Shown: piece by piece, positions 46,801 to 58,130 of the stretch | How positions within the stretch are numbered: position 1 is the first letter of the stretch | How the letters are laid out: every line of letters starts with the position of its first letter | Made by a program: the position numbers and the translations under genes | The notes under the pieces: model-generated | Told to the model about the DNA's origin: nothing | The model's database searches: none | The model's input: only the letters and a program-made list of their open reading frames with translations | Assembly (NCBI RefSeq): GCF_035222375.1 | Contig: NC_085890.1 | Location: 1,116,001 to 1,180,000 of the forward strand | Direction of reading: 5' to 3' | DNA from: Podospora pseudocomata | Taxonomy: Eukaryota > Ascomycota > Sordariomycetes > Sordariales > Podosporaceae | DNA length: 64,000 nucleotides

Positions 46801-48057
46801 CTGGTCTCCCTTCGCTGGGAAGGTTCTGAAGGGCGCTGTTCAGCGTGTGACATTCCAGGATCAGGTCGCATGCCTCGATGGCGTCGCCGTGGAAGGTCCC
46901 CCCAAGGGCAAGGACATGTCTACTCACGGAGCCATGCCTGCCATCGCCACCATCACCTCTCCTGCCTTGAAGCCACTTAGCCAAGCGTTGTCCCCGTTGC
47001 CAGACTCGAGACTCCTTGCCTCTCCTGCCCGTGGCCCCTTCACAAACAAGTTGCAGCAGCTTCTTTCCATGGATTCCCCATTCAGGAAGAAGCATGTTCT
47101 TTCCGTGACATCCTACAGCAGGCAGGACCTGCACCATCTCTTCGACGTTGCTGAGGAGATTCGCAACCGCGTCGACCGCCAGGGTGTCCTTGACATTCTT
47201 CGCGGACGCCTGCTCGCCACCCTCTTTTACGAGCCGTCTACTCGCACCTCTGCCTCTTTCGATGCCGCCATGCAGCGTCTTGGCGGCCGCACCATTGCCA
47301 TTACCACCTCGACTTCGTCGGTTCAGAAGGGTGAAACTCTCCATGACACGTTGAGGACGCTTGCCTGCTACGCAGACGCTGTCGTCCTCCGCCATCCTGA
47401 TGAGAATTGCCTTGAGGTTGCCCCGATCATCCCTGTTCCCATCATCAACGGCGGTAACGGAAGCAAGGAGCACCCCACTCAAGCCTTCCTTGATCTCTTC
47501 ACCATCCGCGAGGAATTTGGCTCCATGAAAGACTTGACCATCACCTTTGTTGGTGATCTCTTGCATGGAAGACCCGTCCACTCCCTTGTGTACCTCCTCA
47601 AGCACTACCGCGCCAACAACGTCAAGGTCAATCTGGTTTCCCCCAAGTCTCTGGCCTTGCCGAAGGATATCTATAGGAACCTCAAGGAAGCTGGCCAGAT
47701 TCTCTTTGAGAGTGAGAGCCTTACTCCCCAGATCTTGGAGTCCACCGACGTGCTGTACGTCACCCGCGTGCAAAAGGAGCGCTTCGAGGATCTCGCCGAG
47801 TACGACAGAGTCAAGAACTCTTACCGCATCGACCAGAGCACTCTCCGTAACACGAAGCACAGCATGCGCGTGATGCATCCTCTTCCCAGAAACGAGGAGG
47901 TTGCTGAGGAGGTTGACTTTGACCAGAGAGCCGCGTACTTCAGACAGGTGAGCACCCCCTTTTTCTTTCTCGTTCCTGAATAAACACTGACATACGACAA
48001 CAGATGAAGCACGGTCTCCACTGCCGCATGGCTTTGCTCGCTCTTATTCTTTCTTAG
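40817..48057 (+). CDS. URA2: Multifunctional pyrimidine enzyme: CPSase-ATCase with inactive DHOase-like domain
   Basis: Five exons, 40817-41417, 41467-43923, 44338-44402, 44522-47947 and 48004-48057, encode 2200 aa. The protein makes carbamoyl phosphate and carbamoyl aspartate, the first two steps of UMP synthesis (pyrABCN in Aspergillus, pyr-3 in Neurospora). Order: glutamine amidotransferase with FGICLGHQ (Cys300); two-part carbamoyl phosphate synthetase (about 430-1480); a DHOase-like domain (about 1490-1810) whose metal-binding HxH has become NIAAYVPG, so it should be dead; and ATCase (about 1890-2200) with [12 protein letters not shown] at 1943, HPTQAFLD at 2025 and MHPLPR at 2159. UTP feedback is typical of the family. 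The 65-nt third exon encodes the [19 protein letters not shown] core and is enclosed by two repeat-filled introns (414 and 119 bp), while the other introns are 49 and 56 bp. Confidence 0.96.
43970..44221. repeat. 21-bp AGGCCT minisatellite, array 3 (inside a URA2 intron)
   Basis: Twelve units start at 43970, 43991, 44012, 44033, 44054, 44075, 44096, 44117, 44138, 44159, 44180 and 44201, with no exception to the 21-base step. Seven have perfect AGGCCT. Most read AGGCCT, five mixed bases, then CTATCTTTCA or similar. The units at 44138 and 44159 are inverted (AGGCCTTGAAAGATAG); because the hexamer is a palindrome the register is kept. The unit at 44180 is forward again. The array fills most of the 414-bp intron 43924-44337. 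It does not touch the splice sites. Confidence 0.97.
44411..44493. repeat. GACCCCCTGAG repeats in the next URA2 intron
   Basis: Four imperfect copies of a GACCCCCTGAGA-plus-T-run unit begin at about 44411, 44432, 44456 and 44475, spaced 21, 24 and 19 bases. They fill the 119-bp intron 44403-44521 on the other side of the 65-nt exon. The unit is unlike AGGCCT. Confidence 0.8.
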
Positions 48058-48784
48058 AAGGAGTCGAGTTGATCATGACATCTATGGAATGACGTTTGCT
48101 TTTTGTTCATTTTCTTTCAATAGTTATTATATATGGGACGGATGGGAAAAAGGATATGGATGGGAAAACTGGAAGGCATGTTGATTTTTGCGTTCTATTT
48201 GCTTTTCGAGTCAGTGGTATCTACGATAGATAGATCCTAGACCAAACGACTCTCCTGGACCGAGAACGACCTTGGAACCCTTTTTTTTCTTCTGGTAGCA
48301 TTTTCTTTGATGATATCTCATGACTTTGTACGAGTGATACCCTTTTGCATTGGGATGGCGTATGTATAGGTATGTTTTATGCACATGTATTTGGGTTGCA
48401 TGTAGAGGCGTATGTGCGTTTGGGTTGGGTTTGGGGTGCTTTGTATTTATTGTATTTATATGTATCATTAGATATGTCCATAATTGGATAACAATTCAGT
48501 AATCTGCTTTTTTGTGTTGTGTTGTGTCCTCTTTTTGTCCAGTGTTGTGATGATGGATGGGATGGTATGGAGTGTAAGAACATACAGAATCTCAGCACGA
48601 GAATCGTCCTCTCTCTGAATCATCTCCTGTTCCACCCGTCTGCGCGATGTCGGAAGAAAGCTAGGTGGCGTGAGGGCTCCTTTGATCAGATTGCGGCTTG
48701 ATTATGTTTTGTTGCGTTTTGTTCTACCTGTTATGCATACATTCTACCGATAATTGAAGTAAATGAGAATTAGGTATGTTACTT
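48058..48784. other. Convergent intergenic region
   Basis: Contains the URA2 3' UTR and the 3' end of the small minus-strand gene. It is AT-rich with TATTTATTGTATTTATATG-type sequence near 48440-48465. No gene is seen. Confidence 0.45.
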
Positions 48785-49221
48785 TTAGATGCCACCACCA
48801 CTCCGATCCACGCTCACGTAGAGGTCTCCCGCCTTCCTCCGCGCCGACTCGTTCTCCCTGGTGCGGGAGGAGGAGACTTGCTGGACGGCGAGGGCTGTGA
48901 GGGTTAGGGCTAGGGTTGCGGCTGCTAGGCGGGGGTTGCGGCTGTGAAAAGGGGCGTGTTAGTCAATGCTGGCAAAGGAATTGAAACTGTGAGAGGGGTT
49001 TGGTGTAAAGACATAGAGCAATTTGATGACGTGGGGTAAGACTTTGCTGTGATTGACATGAGAGGTGAAGTTGAACGCTCGACTTCCGAATCGGGAGAGA
49101 TAAGATGAGATGAGATGAGATAAGGTGGGACATACCTCACGCCGCGCTTCATGGCGGGGGAAGAAGTAGTAGTGGTGGTGGTAGCTGCGGCAGCTTGACG
49201 GATGGGAGTGTGGGAGGGCAT
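48785..49221 (-). CDS. Small single-span membrane protein, unknown function
   Basis: Two exons, 49221-49136 and 48941-48785, flank a 194-bp intron (GTATGT...ACAG) and give 80 aa. The N-terminus is Ala/Thr-rich (AAAATTTTTTSSPAMKRG) with basic residues and no acids until the C-terminal half, as in mitochondrial leaders. A hydrophobic span LAAATLALTLTALAVQQV (about 34-51) is followed by a charged tail (RTRENESARRKAGDLYV). The exon junction is clean (MKRGVSRNPRL). I do not recognise a named family; size and layout suggest a small inner-membrane or ER protein. Confidence 0.6.
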
Positions 49222-51025
49222 TGTGATATGTGATGGAGTTTTGGGGGGTGAGCTATCAAGATGTTGAAGTTGTTGGAGAGGTATGGTAGGTAGGTATGAA
49301 GTATGAAGGCGGTGAAGTAGACGGATGCGATGATGTTATGTCAAGAGTAGCGTGACGGATATAGCAACAAAGATCTTCAACGGGACAGAAGGTAAATAAT
49401 GATGCTTCTCTAGATAACGGAATTGTTTTGCGAAAGGAGGAAGACAGAAAAGATCAAACCCCCTTGATCTGTTACTTTCTTTACTTTTGAGCTGCCCAAA
49501 CGTTCGAGGCCCGGTTCCTAGGGGGGCAACAGTGGCACGCGACCAGGTGCATTGCATGAGGCTAGCTAGTCGGTGTTAGTGTGCTGCTGCGTAGCAGTGT
49601 TGCTGCCCCGCGATAAGATTGGGCAGGGTGAGCTTGGCTGCTGGTGTTGGTTACCTAAGGTGGCGCAGTGTACGGTTTTGATATCCGTCAGGGCACGGTG
49701 TTTTTGTTTTGTTGGGGGTGAGGTTGAAGGTGGTAGGTTAGGTGCGGGGCATTGGGATGATGATGACATGACATGACTCGGAGGTTACCGTGTTTCTGGG
49801 TTGGGGACTTTCTGCTTTTGGCGGGAATGTCGCAGATGTTATGCAAGGAGGGGAAAGTCGGGTTGTTTGGGGTTACACTGGGCTGATTGGCGATGAGGGC
49901 GGCGGTCATGGCGAGGATGTCATGGAATCAGAGAGGGAGAGTTTTTGGGCGAGGAGGAGTGACATTAGAGTTGAAATGACGTCCAACATTGAAGGTTTGG
50001 ATGGTGTACGTTTTGACGGTTGACAAGAGGTGAGGGGCTGTCAAGTTGAAGGTCAACAGCTAGTGTTTGCATGGCAGTGGTGGTCAAGCAGTGATGTCTG
50101 ATGAGACATGTCTTGGGTAGTGAATTTTGAATGGCCATCATAATCTTGGAACTTCAAATTCCATTGTCTACTGGAACATCAATCTTTCAAGAGTTCATTG
50201 AACCACTTTGTTGTTGGCGTTGCAGATGCATCAACACGTGGATGTGTCAGTCAATTAACGAGCAATGATTGGTCAAGAAGCTAGTATCAGTGGAGAGGTC
50301 TTCAACGCCTTGACCTATATTCTTCAACATCAGCAAGCCTCGTCAGAGTGCGGACGTGGTGTGCTGCATGGATATGGGCTTCGGGCTTGCATTTGAGAAC
50401 AGTATCTGTAAGTATTTCCATTGCGACTCTTTCCGCTCCATGTTATATTGACTGACGAGCTTGGGCGGCGACGGCAGATTAGAAGCTGGGAGCTCGACGT
50501 GCTTGATAGGGCTGTTGGGGGCTGTGTAGCATGTAGCTGCAGCTCCTCGTTGTTCGGTTGGCGAATCGAGTGAGGCGGAATATTTGTATGTTTGATGGTT
50601 AATATGTTCAAATATGACTGGCGCTGGACCCGGCTGCTGCCTGGCTGAGGCACCCTCTTTCGTTGAGCCTCCATGACGAGCAGGCCGCGAATACCCTTTC
50701 AGTGCGCATTTGAGGACAACAGGTCGCTGCAGTTTTTGGGCCATCTCAAAGCTGGAATGTCCGACTATCTTCACGTTCCCATTCCAGTTCATTCATTGTT
50801 CTTTCAGAGGAGCTCCCCCGCGCTTTCCTTTCACACCGACAACGCGGCGGGGTAATTAGTTACCAGCTTAAACTTTGCTGACGACCGCCATCTTGATATT
50901 GATCTTCAGTTTTCCTTCGGCTCGCGAGCTCGCGTGGCATCAAACTTAGCTTGGACCAATTCTCTATCGCTTGCTGGCTCGCATCATCAGCATTCGCTGC
51001 CTATCCCCTCGTACGGAAAAGCGTC
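49222..51025. other. Divergent intergenic region
   Basis: About 1.8 kb between the small membrane protein gene (-) and the 849-aa gene (+). No open frame is convincing, and no RNA gene or array is seen. Both promoters should lie here. Confidence 0.45.
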
Positions 51026-53631
51026 ATGGAGCAACAACAACTTATCGATCAACTTATCGACGACTGGGCGAGTACGCCCAGTCCCCCGGCACAAGACAAT
51101 ATGCCTATGGCTACTGAATCTGGATCACCGAGAGCTGTAACCTTCAGTGAGCCCCAACCGGAGCCCCCAAAACCGCATCAACCCCATCCTGCGACTCGAA
51201 ATGCCATGCAGCAGAACTTCATGGACATCGTGGCTACCAGATGCCACCTCGCCCCAGCCAAAGGCAAAGATACCTCCGTCTTGGCCTTCATCATCTTTCC
51301 AAAAGACTACATTGGAACCACTTGTGACGGCGGCCGATGGGGTGATTTCAAGCTCCGTATGAGCTACGGTTCGCTCATCGCTCTCAATTCTGCCAAGATC
51401 AACAACATGTTCAAACCCCGGGCCCAGGAGCGGTTCCGTCGCCGACTGGCTACTGACCTAGGTGTGAAAGACCTGCCGGAAGGTGTCAAGTATGTTCTGG
51501 ACTTCACGCCTCCGGTTGAGGGAGCTGAGCTAGCAGACCTTACTGCGAAGCTCTGGCTGCCCAAGATGGTCAAATTGTGGTTTCTTGCTGGCCACTATTC
51601 GCCAGACCCAGTCCTCAAATGTTTCCAAGATACTGATTTCCGGAGCCGGCTGATGGCAGACTCTGCAGTTGGCGCCATCATGGTAATGGGGCATGATGAT
51701 ATTTGCAGACGTCAGAACTGTGAGTTTTGTTGCCTCGTTAGATGTGGCTGTCTTGTTGCTAATAGTGCCATTTAGGCCTTACTGATGCATCTCCGTGGGA
51801 AGTTGACAGCAGTTGCCCGGGAATTGTTCCCGATGACGAAAGTTCTCCGATGTGCCACATCCCCCCTTGGCGAAGAATTGAGGATTATTGTCCCATACGG
51901 CATCGTGTCTGCATCATGCGTGTTTTGCAGGCGATCAACGGGAAGGATCTGATGCTGAATTCGGCAGCAAGAATGTGGACCGTCGCGCAAGTGGCCATCT
52001 CTCTGGAGGTTCCACAGGTCGTGGTAAGCATCAATGACCCTATCGTTGATCTTGATGGCAGGCTTACTGAATTTGCTCAGGTTGACCCGGTCACCCAATG
52101 GCTCAGTGCTCCTCCAAACACAAAGTTCACAGAAATTTGTCCCGAAAAAGCGTTTGAGCTTGCCTACGCGCTCAGAATCCCAAGTATCTTGACGGCCGCC
52201 TTCAAGATCCTGGTCAGCGAAACTGCCGTCGACTACGCCAAAGCGCTCCGGTCGCCACGTCTTCCTAAAGAAAGCTGGGTGCAGCGTCCCCGAGATGACT
52301 ACGGCGACTTCCCTTCTGATCCCGTCGAATACGGCGCCCGGGCTTTTCTTGATAGGATGACGGGCAAATACAAGTTGCTCAAATCTGATGCCGTTTTCAA
52401 CTATCTCCCCACCCGGATCGCTGAATGGGACCATCTCATGGCGACGAAACAAGTTATCGATCGGTATGGGCATTCTGAGGTGAAGGAGGCCTATGAGCGA
52501 CTGACCAGGGGGTTGGTACATATCGTTCACGAGTACGTGGACAGAGTGATGACAGCTGAAACGCAAGGTTGCGAGATTGATGGCCTTCCGCAGAAAGTGG
52601 TCGAGTTGGTGGAAGCTCAACGACGGCATTACATCCCCGCAAAGTCCCATTTGCCCTTGCATCTGGTGTACTCAAAACTGGATCCCTCGCAAAAGGTTCT
52701 CACGCCGTACTTGTGGAGGAGTTTGCGCGAGAAGCTCGAGACTCTTGCGGAGATGGCGAACACGAAGGTTGATGGTGATAATCTAGAGCAGCTCAGGCTC
52801 ACATTTAACAAGGAAATGTCGAGGATTCGCCATCCTGAGGCCGTGGAAATGTTGAGCGACATTGCGAGTGCTGGTGGTGGCAATCGCCAAGTCTGGACGG
52901 GGTGGTTTGACCTGTTCAAGTTCCACAGCGGGTTGCACTATGCGCTCAAGGACTTGACCACCAGGATGCTGGGGCATCACGATGAGAACATGTTTTCGTT
53001 CTTCCTTTCGGACCACTTGCTGCTGAATCTTGAGGATAGCGAGCTCAAGTACTTGCCGATTTGGGCGGATGGTGGGTTAGATGACGGGTCGGGGGGTGTT
53101 TTTCAGGAGGTCATTCCCGAGGCGGAGATGGGGCCAAGTGAGCCCGGGCCGGGTTATCATACGGGGTACACGGTTGCGGGGACGGATACGGACATGGCCA
53201 GTACGGTTGGGTACGCGCCTACGATGGTGAGTAAATCTGATTTGGGGTTCGGAGAGCTGTTGTTGGATGATGCGACGGTGGCGAGGAGTGTGAGTGTTCA
53301 GCAGACTGGGGCTGGGGAGAGCGAGTGGGGTGGGATTATATCGGATAATAAGAGGAGGGTGGTGGCTGTGCCAAGTGAGATGACGAGCGAGGATCGGTTT
53401 ACAGAGGGAGAGGATGGGGAGTGGAATGAGGCTATGTATGAGAGGCCGGCGGGGCATCAGGCTGTTGGGCAGGCGTTGGAGGAGTATGTGGAGGAGCCGG
53501 GGTTGGAGGGTGGCTCTTTGAAGGGGAAAGGGGTGGACGATGTCATGAGTCTGGATGATGACGATGATGACGATGGGACGTCGACGCTGGATGGGTTTGA
53601 GGATATGGATGATGTGAACTTTGGGCTTTGA
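51026..53631 (+). CDS. Hypothetical 849-aa protein with acidic C-terminus
   Basis: Two exons, 51026-51719 and 51776-53631, with a 56-bp intron (GTGAGT...TTAG) encode 849 aa. I do not recognise a family. The first ATG is at 51026; the frame is open upstream but without ATG. The region about 60-330 has a mixed alpha/beta composition (VLAFIIFPKDYIGTTCDGG, FKLRMSYGSLIAL). A Cys/His-containing stretch around the junction (DICRRQNCLTD, then PMCHIPPWRRIEDYCPIRHR) could bind metal but no known finger is evident. The middle is helical. The last 220 residues are low-complexity, Asp/Glu/Gly-rich, with a DDDDDDD run near the end, typical of disordered nuclear or cytosolic proteins. A function cannot be assigned. 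Confidence 0.75.
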
Positions 53632-54959
53632 ATATTTAAGGGGTTTATGTGGGGTTTTGTAATCTGAAGGAATTTTTAGGCTGGGGGATATGATTTTAAG
53701 AGCAGATCTGCTGAATATCTTTGTCTTTCCTCTGTAGGAGGGGGATGAATTCACTTGAAATAAGGGTCACGATCTTGAGCAAGGCGTTTCGGTCTTTACT
53801 TGGGCTCTACCTAAACAATGTAGATTTTGATAATTTTCATGTCAATAAATGGATATAGATGAGAGAAAAGACCATCATGGTCATTCTGATTTTTCCATCC
53901 GAGCTTTGTTAACAACAATGGCTGTCAAGCGCTGCTCAGTCTAGTAACTCCTGTCCGAGCGTGAGTAGCCGTCATGCTCAAGACGAGGTAGTGGTCGCCG
54001 TCGTTGTCGGACTCTTCGGTGCCATGGTTGCTCTCACCGTCGCTGTCCTGGTCCGACTCTTTGGTGGAAGAGCTGCTTGGATCTTCGGTACTCGAACTGC
54101 TTGACGCTTCGTCACCGGCGTCGGGCATCTCCAAGTCACTGGGGCTTGCTCTCCTCGTCACTGGTGTTGTCCGACTCTTTGTCACTGGTGGGAGGGGGCG
54201 TTGAGGAGCGCGAGCGAGCGGGGCCACTTGCTGTATACCTAGATGATCCCAGCGTGAATACCTAGGCGGGCTAACTGTATGTGCCATCTCTTACGGCCTT
54301 CCATAGGTCTGGTGGCATTCTTCCCATTTCGGCCATCAAGTCCCGGCGGTGATGGCATGCTGCCCCCTACGATCATGACATCAATGCTACGATGATGCAG
54401 ACCTGAATAACCTGGATGCCTGGTTACCTATCTTGGATAAGGTTTCCATAGACCGGACGATGGAGTGGATGGTGAAGAAACCATAGACGCCGTCGCGGGC
54501 GAGGGGCTCGCTGAAAAGGGTTCGTGTTGAACAGGATGAACGTAGGAGAGCACTGTGAAGAGGCGGAAGTTTTGGGACATGATTCTTGAACAAAACGTTA
54601 GGAGTAAACGGTAGGCGTGCAGTGAAAGAGCAAAAAGAAGGTATTTTACTTATTTTCGTCCGAGCTCGAAACACACAGAATTGGTATGTACCACCGGCTA
54701 GACATTTGACAGGTGTCTTTGGAAATATAACTTTATTGCTGCAAATTCAACCCCCGTAGATGTCATCTGCACCTAATCGTCAGACTTCAAGTACAGCAGC
54801 TCTACTTAAGCCCCTTTATTCACACTGCCTCATGACGAACGGTGACATTTCGCAATGATTTTGCTCTACTATGGATGCACTATGGGTATTCTATCATTCC
54901 TCACCACCTTCTTTCCATACATCATATCATACTTCAACCTCGCCCCTATCTACACCACC
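53632..54959. other. Convergent intergenic region
   Basis: About 1.3 kb between the 849-aa gene and TAP42. A Ser/Asp-rich open frame on the minus strand (54287-53925) starts with ATG but has no recognisable domain, so it is not called. No other feature is seen. Confidence 0.4.
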
Positions 54960-56081
54960 CTAACCACGGTTGATCGTATTACCAGCCCCCCTGGGGTTCT
55001 CCTCCACAAACTCATCCCACGCCCTAGCCTTATACATCTCCTTCTCGGCCTTTTCATAATCATCCTCATCCGGCTCCGGCACCTGCCCACTTGCCTCCCC
55101 TCCCCCCTCAATAATCCCACCTCTTCTTCTCTCTTCCTCCAGGTACTCATCAATCGTCATTGTCGGCAGATTATGACTCGGTCTAAACACCCCCTTGGCA
55201 ATCTCCTGCCTGTTTGCCAACAGCGTAAACGGCTGCAGTGGCTTCCCCTGCTGTGACAAAATCGGTCCTCCTTTCCCTCCAAGAGCACGGTTCATTATGT
55301 CTAGTCTGTCGTTGTAACTGCCATCGCTGGTTATCCCCCGCCTACGCCTATCATCCTCGGCTTGCTGCTGGTTTTGCTGGGCCGATGGAGGTGGTTGGGG
55401 GGGTGCCATGGACAAGATCTCCATTTCCCGATTTAGAGAGTCGAGGGCGTTGAAGGTAAGGTGAACACGATAAGCTAGGTTAGCTAGGTGGACTTCTCGG
55501 ACGACTTCCTCGTCGCCTGCTCCCGAGGGGATGTCTTCATCTTCTGTGGCGCCATACTCTGGACGGGCGCGGAGATATTCTAACTTTTGGCGGAGGGCTT
55601 TTTCTGTTTGGAAGTTTGCGATTTTGGCATTCCGGCGGACTGTTGGGTCGGAGGAGTTGGCGGTTGAAAAGGTGGATGGGGAGGAGGTATAGGCTTCGAG
55701 GAGTTTGGCTGATTGGGGGGTGAGTAGGGAGTAGCTGTCTAGGAGGTGGAGGAAGCGCTCGTAGAAATCGCGGGCGGAGGTGAGGATTCTTTTGCGCTCG
55801 GGAAGGGAGGGGTTGGGGAGCTTTTGGGAGAGCTCGGCGAGGTGGTAGTTGATTAGGAGGAGGGGGAGGTCGGAGGTGGAGAGGTCTTCGAGAGATTCGT
55901 TGGGGGAGAAGAGAGAGAGGTGGGATATCAGGTGAAGGGACTCTTGGTAGTTCTTGATGGCAGAGGAGATGGCGTCGGTGTATTGTTGGGAGTTGGGAGT
56001 GAAGGCCTGGGTTTCCAGAGCGATGCGCTGGGCTTCGGCGTCGGCGAAGACAGCTTTGAGGGAGCGAGGCTCGGTTTCCAT
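54960..56081 (-). CDS. TAP42: TAP42/alpha4 family PP2A regulator (TOR pathway)
   Basis: A single-exon gene for 373 aa (yeast Tap42 is 366 aa). Tap42/alpha4 binds the catalytic subunits of PP2A-like phosphatases and is a TOR-pathway effector. The N-terminal two-thirds are helical, with SAIKNYQESLHLISHLSLFS and LLLINYHLAELSQKLP as in the 14-3-3-like fold of the family. The RNAKIANFQTEKALRQKLEY block carries the Arg/Lys residues that contact the phosphatase in relatives. The C-terminus contains TMTIDEYLEEERRRGGIIEG and KARAWDEFVEENPRGAGNT, both highly characteristic of TAP42. It is head-to-head with PDX3. Confidence 0.95.
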   Translation of the reverse strand: METEPRSLKAVFADAEAQRIALETQAFTPNSQQYTDAISSAIKNYQESLHLISHLSLFSPNESLEDLSTSDLPLLLINYHLAELSQKLPNPSLPERKRILTSARDFYERFLHLLDSYSLLTPQSAKLLEAYTSSPSTFSTANSSDPTVRRNAKIANFQTEKALRQKLEYLRARPEYGATEDEDIPSGAGDEEVVREVHLANLAYRVHLTFNALDSLNREMEILSMAPPQPPPSAQQNQQQAEDDRRRRGITSDGSYNDRLDIMNRALGGKGGPILSQQGKPLQPFTLLANRQEIAKGVFRPSHNLPTMTIDEYLEEERRRGGIIEGGGEASGQVPEPDEDDYEKAEKEMYKARAWDEFVEENPRGAGNTINRG

Positions 56082-56538
56082 GGTTGCCTTCTATTCGATC
56101 CTAGAGTCTGAAAATGAATTGTATTTTTCAAAGATCTTTAGTTTCTCGGTCGGTGCTGGTGGATGCTGGTGTTGTCTTTGGCGCCCGCTTGATGTGGAGG
56201 GAGGGGCACTTGGAGAACCTGGAAATCCTGGCAGGGGTCCCTGAGCTCGGTCAATCCCACTTTGAAACTTCCCAACTGTAATAGAGCTGCCCCTCGTTTG
56301 ATCTTATCGTAATCTAATCTAATCAATCAACGACACGTCACTGTTTGGGGGGCCCTCTCCTGGTGATCAAATCTGGGAGCAGTAACGGTCATAGCGAGTA
56401 GAGGAAGTTCTATAGCGGTTATCACAAGATTCACCTGCTCCAAGAAAAGTCCTCTCATCAAAACATGATTATTGACTGACAGATCCGTCATGTGGGCTGC
56501 TGCTGCCTCGATCGGTAAGTGGGGCGACTGACGGCACA
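56082..56538. promoter_or_regulatory. Divergent promoter between TAP42 and PDX3
   Basis: A 457-bp head-to-head spacer that must serve both genes. No TATA box or repeat is evident. Confidence 0.5.
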
Positions 56539-57575
56539 ATGGCGACCTTCTTCAACCATCGACTAACTTCTTTGGTGATGCATCAGACCATCAGGTTTTC
56601 CAAGAGCACTCTGCCTATAACACCGCCCATGCGCGTCAGCCCCCGTCGCTTGCCCTCTCTTTCCGTGTTTGCCAGAGGAACCCGTTTGATCAGCTCAAGC
56701 AACAGCAGAATGGCGCTTCATCCCAAGCAAGACGACAAGCTCATATGTATGTTTGACACCCGGCGCTTTTGGAAACGAGAAAATATCTAACACGCCATAT
56801 AGTCGCCCCCACCGGGACACCAGCACTACTGGATTCAGGCCCTACACTTCCTCCTGGACAGGCCGCCCAGTTCTTGAAAGCTGAGCGCCAAGGTGGTCTC
56901 AAGAGGACTGACGTCGACCCGGAGAGCCCTATCACACAATTCCACACATGGTTCCAGCAAGCCTCGCTTCCCGAGGCCGGTGTTTTTCACCCAGAGACAT
57001 GCACATTATCCACTGCCCAGCTTCCCTCTGGCCGTGTCTCCTCTCGTGTGGTATACATGAAGGAGCTTGATCACAAGGGATTTGTCATTTACAGCAACTT
57101 TGGAACCAGCGGTAAGGCTAGGGATTTGTTTGGCACCGCAGATGGGAAGAGTACAGGCAATCCATGGGCCTCTCTTGTGTTTTGGTGGGAGCCCTTGGAG
57201 AGGCAGGTCAGAGTAGAGGGAAGAGCAGAGAGACTTGCGTCAGAGGAAAGTCAAGTCTATTACGACACCAGAGCAAGAGGTAGTCGCATTGGTGCGTGGG
57301 CTAGTCAGCAGAGTTCAGTGCTGAAGCCCGATGCGAGCAAGGAGGGTGATGACGGGCGGTCACAGTTGGAGGGATGGGTCAAGGAGACAGAGAAGAAGTT
57401 CGAGGGTGCCGAGAAAATTCCAGTTCCTCCATTCTGGGGCGGCCTCAGAATTATTCCAGAGCGAGTGGAGTTCTGGCAGGGGAGGCAGAGCCGGTTGCAC
57501 GATCGGTTTGTATATGACCTTGTCGAGTGTGAGGATGGGAGCAAGAAGTGGCAGTTGGAGAGGCTAAGCCCATAA
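56539..57575 (+). CDS. PDX3: Pyridoxamine 5'-phosphate oxidase
   Basis: Two exons, 56539-56746 and 56803-57575, with a 56-bp intron (GTATGT...ATAG) encode 326 aa. The enzyme uses FMN and oxygen to turn pyridoxamine or pyridoxine 5'-phosphate into PLP. Motifs of the family are SGRVSSRVVYMKELDHKGF with FVIYSNFGTSGKARDL (FMN-phosphate contacts), NPWASLVFWWEPLERQVRVEG, SRIGAWASQQSS, and the C-terminal WGGLRIIPERVEFWQGRQSR with RLHDRF. The first 57 residues are Arg/Ser-rich and acid-free, like a mitochondrial presequence; a second in-frame Met at 56710 (MALHPKQDD) would yield a cytosolic form of about 269 aa. Yeast Pdx3 is 228 aa. It is divergent from TAP42. Confidence 0.94.
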
Positions 57576-58130
57576 AGGGGACAGCGTCAAAACACACAGC
57601 TTTCTCAGTTAGGATTTGAGCCTTAATAAACTTGGTCACATTCACAGGTTTCCCGTCTCACAGAATTGAGCTTCGTGATCGGTCGAAATCGAGGTTTGTT
57701 GCTCTACGCGGAAGCCTGCGGATAGTTGCAGAAGCTGATAGCTCCAGACTCAGAGACCACATCTTTCGCAGCAATCAACTGATCTGTTCAACTTTCTAGA
57801 GCGTTTTTCGGGTGCCGCCTTTTTTCAATTTTATTATATTTCTTTTGCCTGCTCCGGGAAGTCGCAACTGATCAGAAACACCTGCTCCAATCGCACCTTC
57901 TTCTTCAGTGGGAAAGCTCCCTTCTTGTGCCTTCTGTCTACAGAGCAATTTTAACCCATCAATATCTGCCAACACTACCGGCTCTCGTCAAACACTCTCC
58001 CAAAACTCACCGAACACTCTCACAGCCCGTATCTTTTCTCACTCTTACCCTATCTACCTAACTGCGCCACCGTGCTTTTCTCGCAACACAACCGACTACC
58101 TTACCCATCCTTCTCACAACGCTGCCGAAG
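57576..58130. promoter_or_regulatory. PDX3 3' region and DCL1 promoter/leader
   Basis: About 555 bp between two co-directional genes. An AT-rich element, ATTTTATTATATTTC, at 57828-57842 could serve as promoter or poly(A) region. The last 200 bp are a C/A-rich leader. No gene is seen. Confidence 0.4.

Noticed and set aside
44570-47878. A 1102-aa open frame on the minus strand opposite URA2.
   Set aside because: It is a shadow of the GC-biased URA2 reading frame; the residues show no family, and the plus strand encodes well-known enzyme motifs throughout.
53925-54287. A 120-aa Ser/Asp-rich frame on the minus strand with an ATG.
   Set aside because: Low-complexity sequence only, no domain, no intron support and no conserved neighbour; it may be chance.
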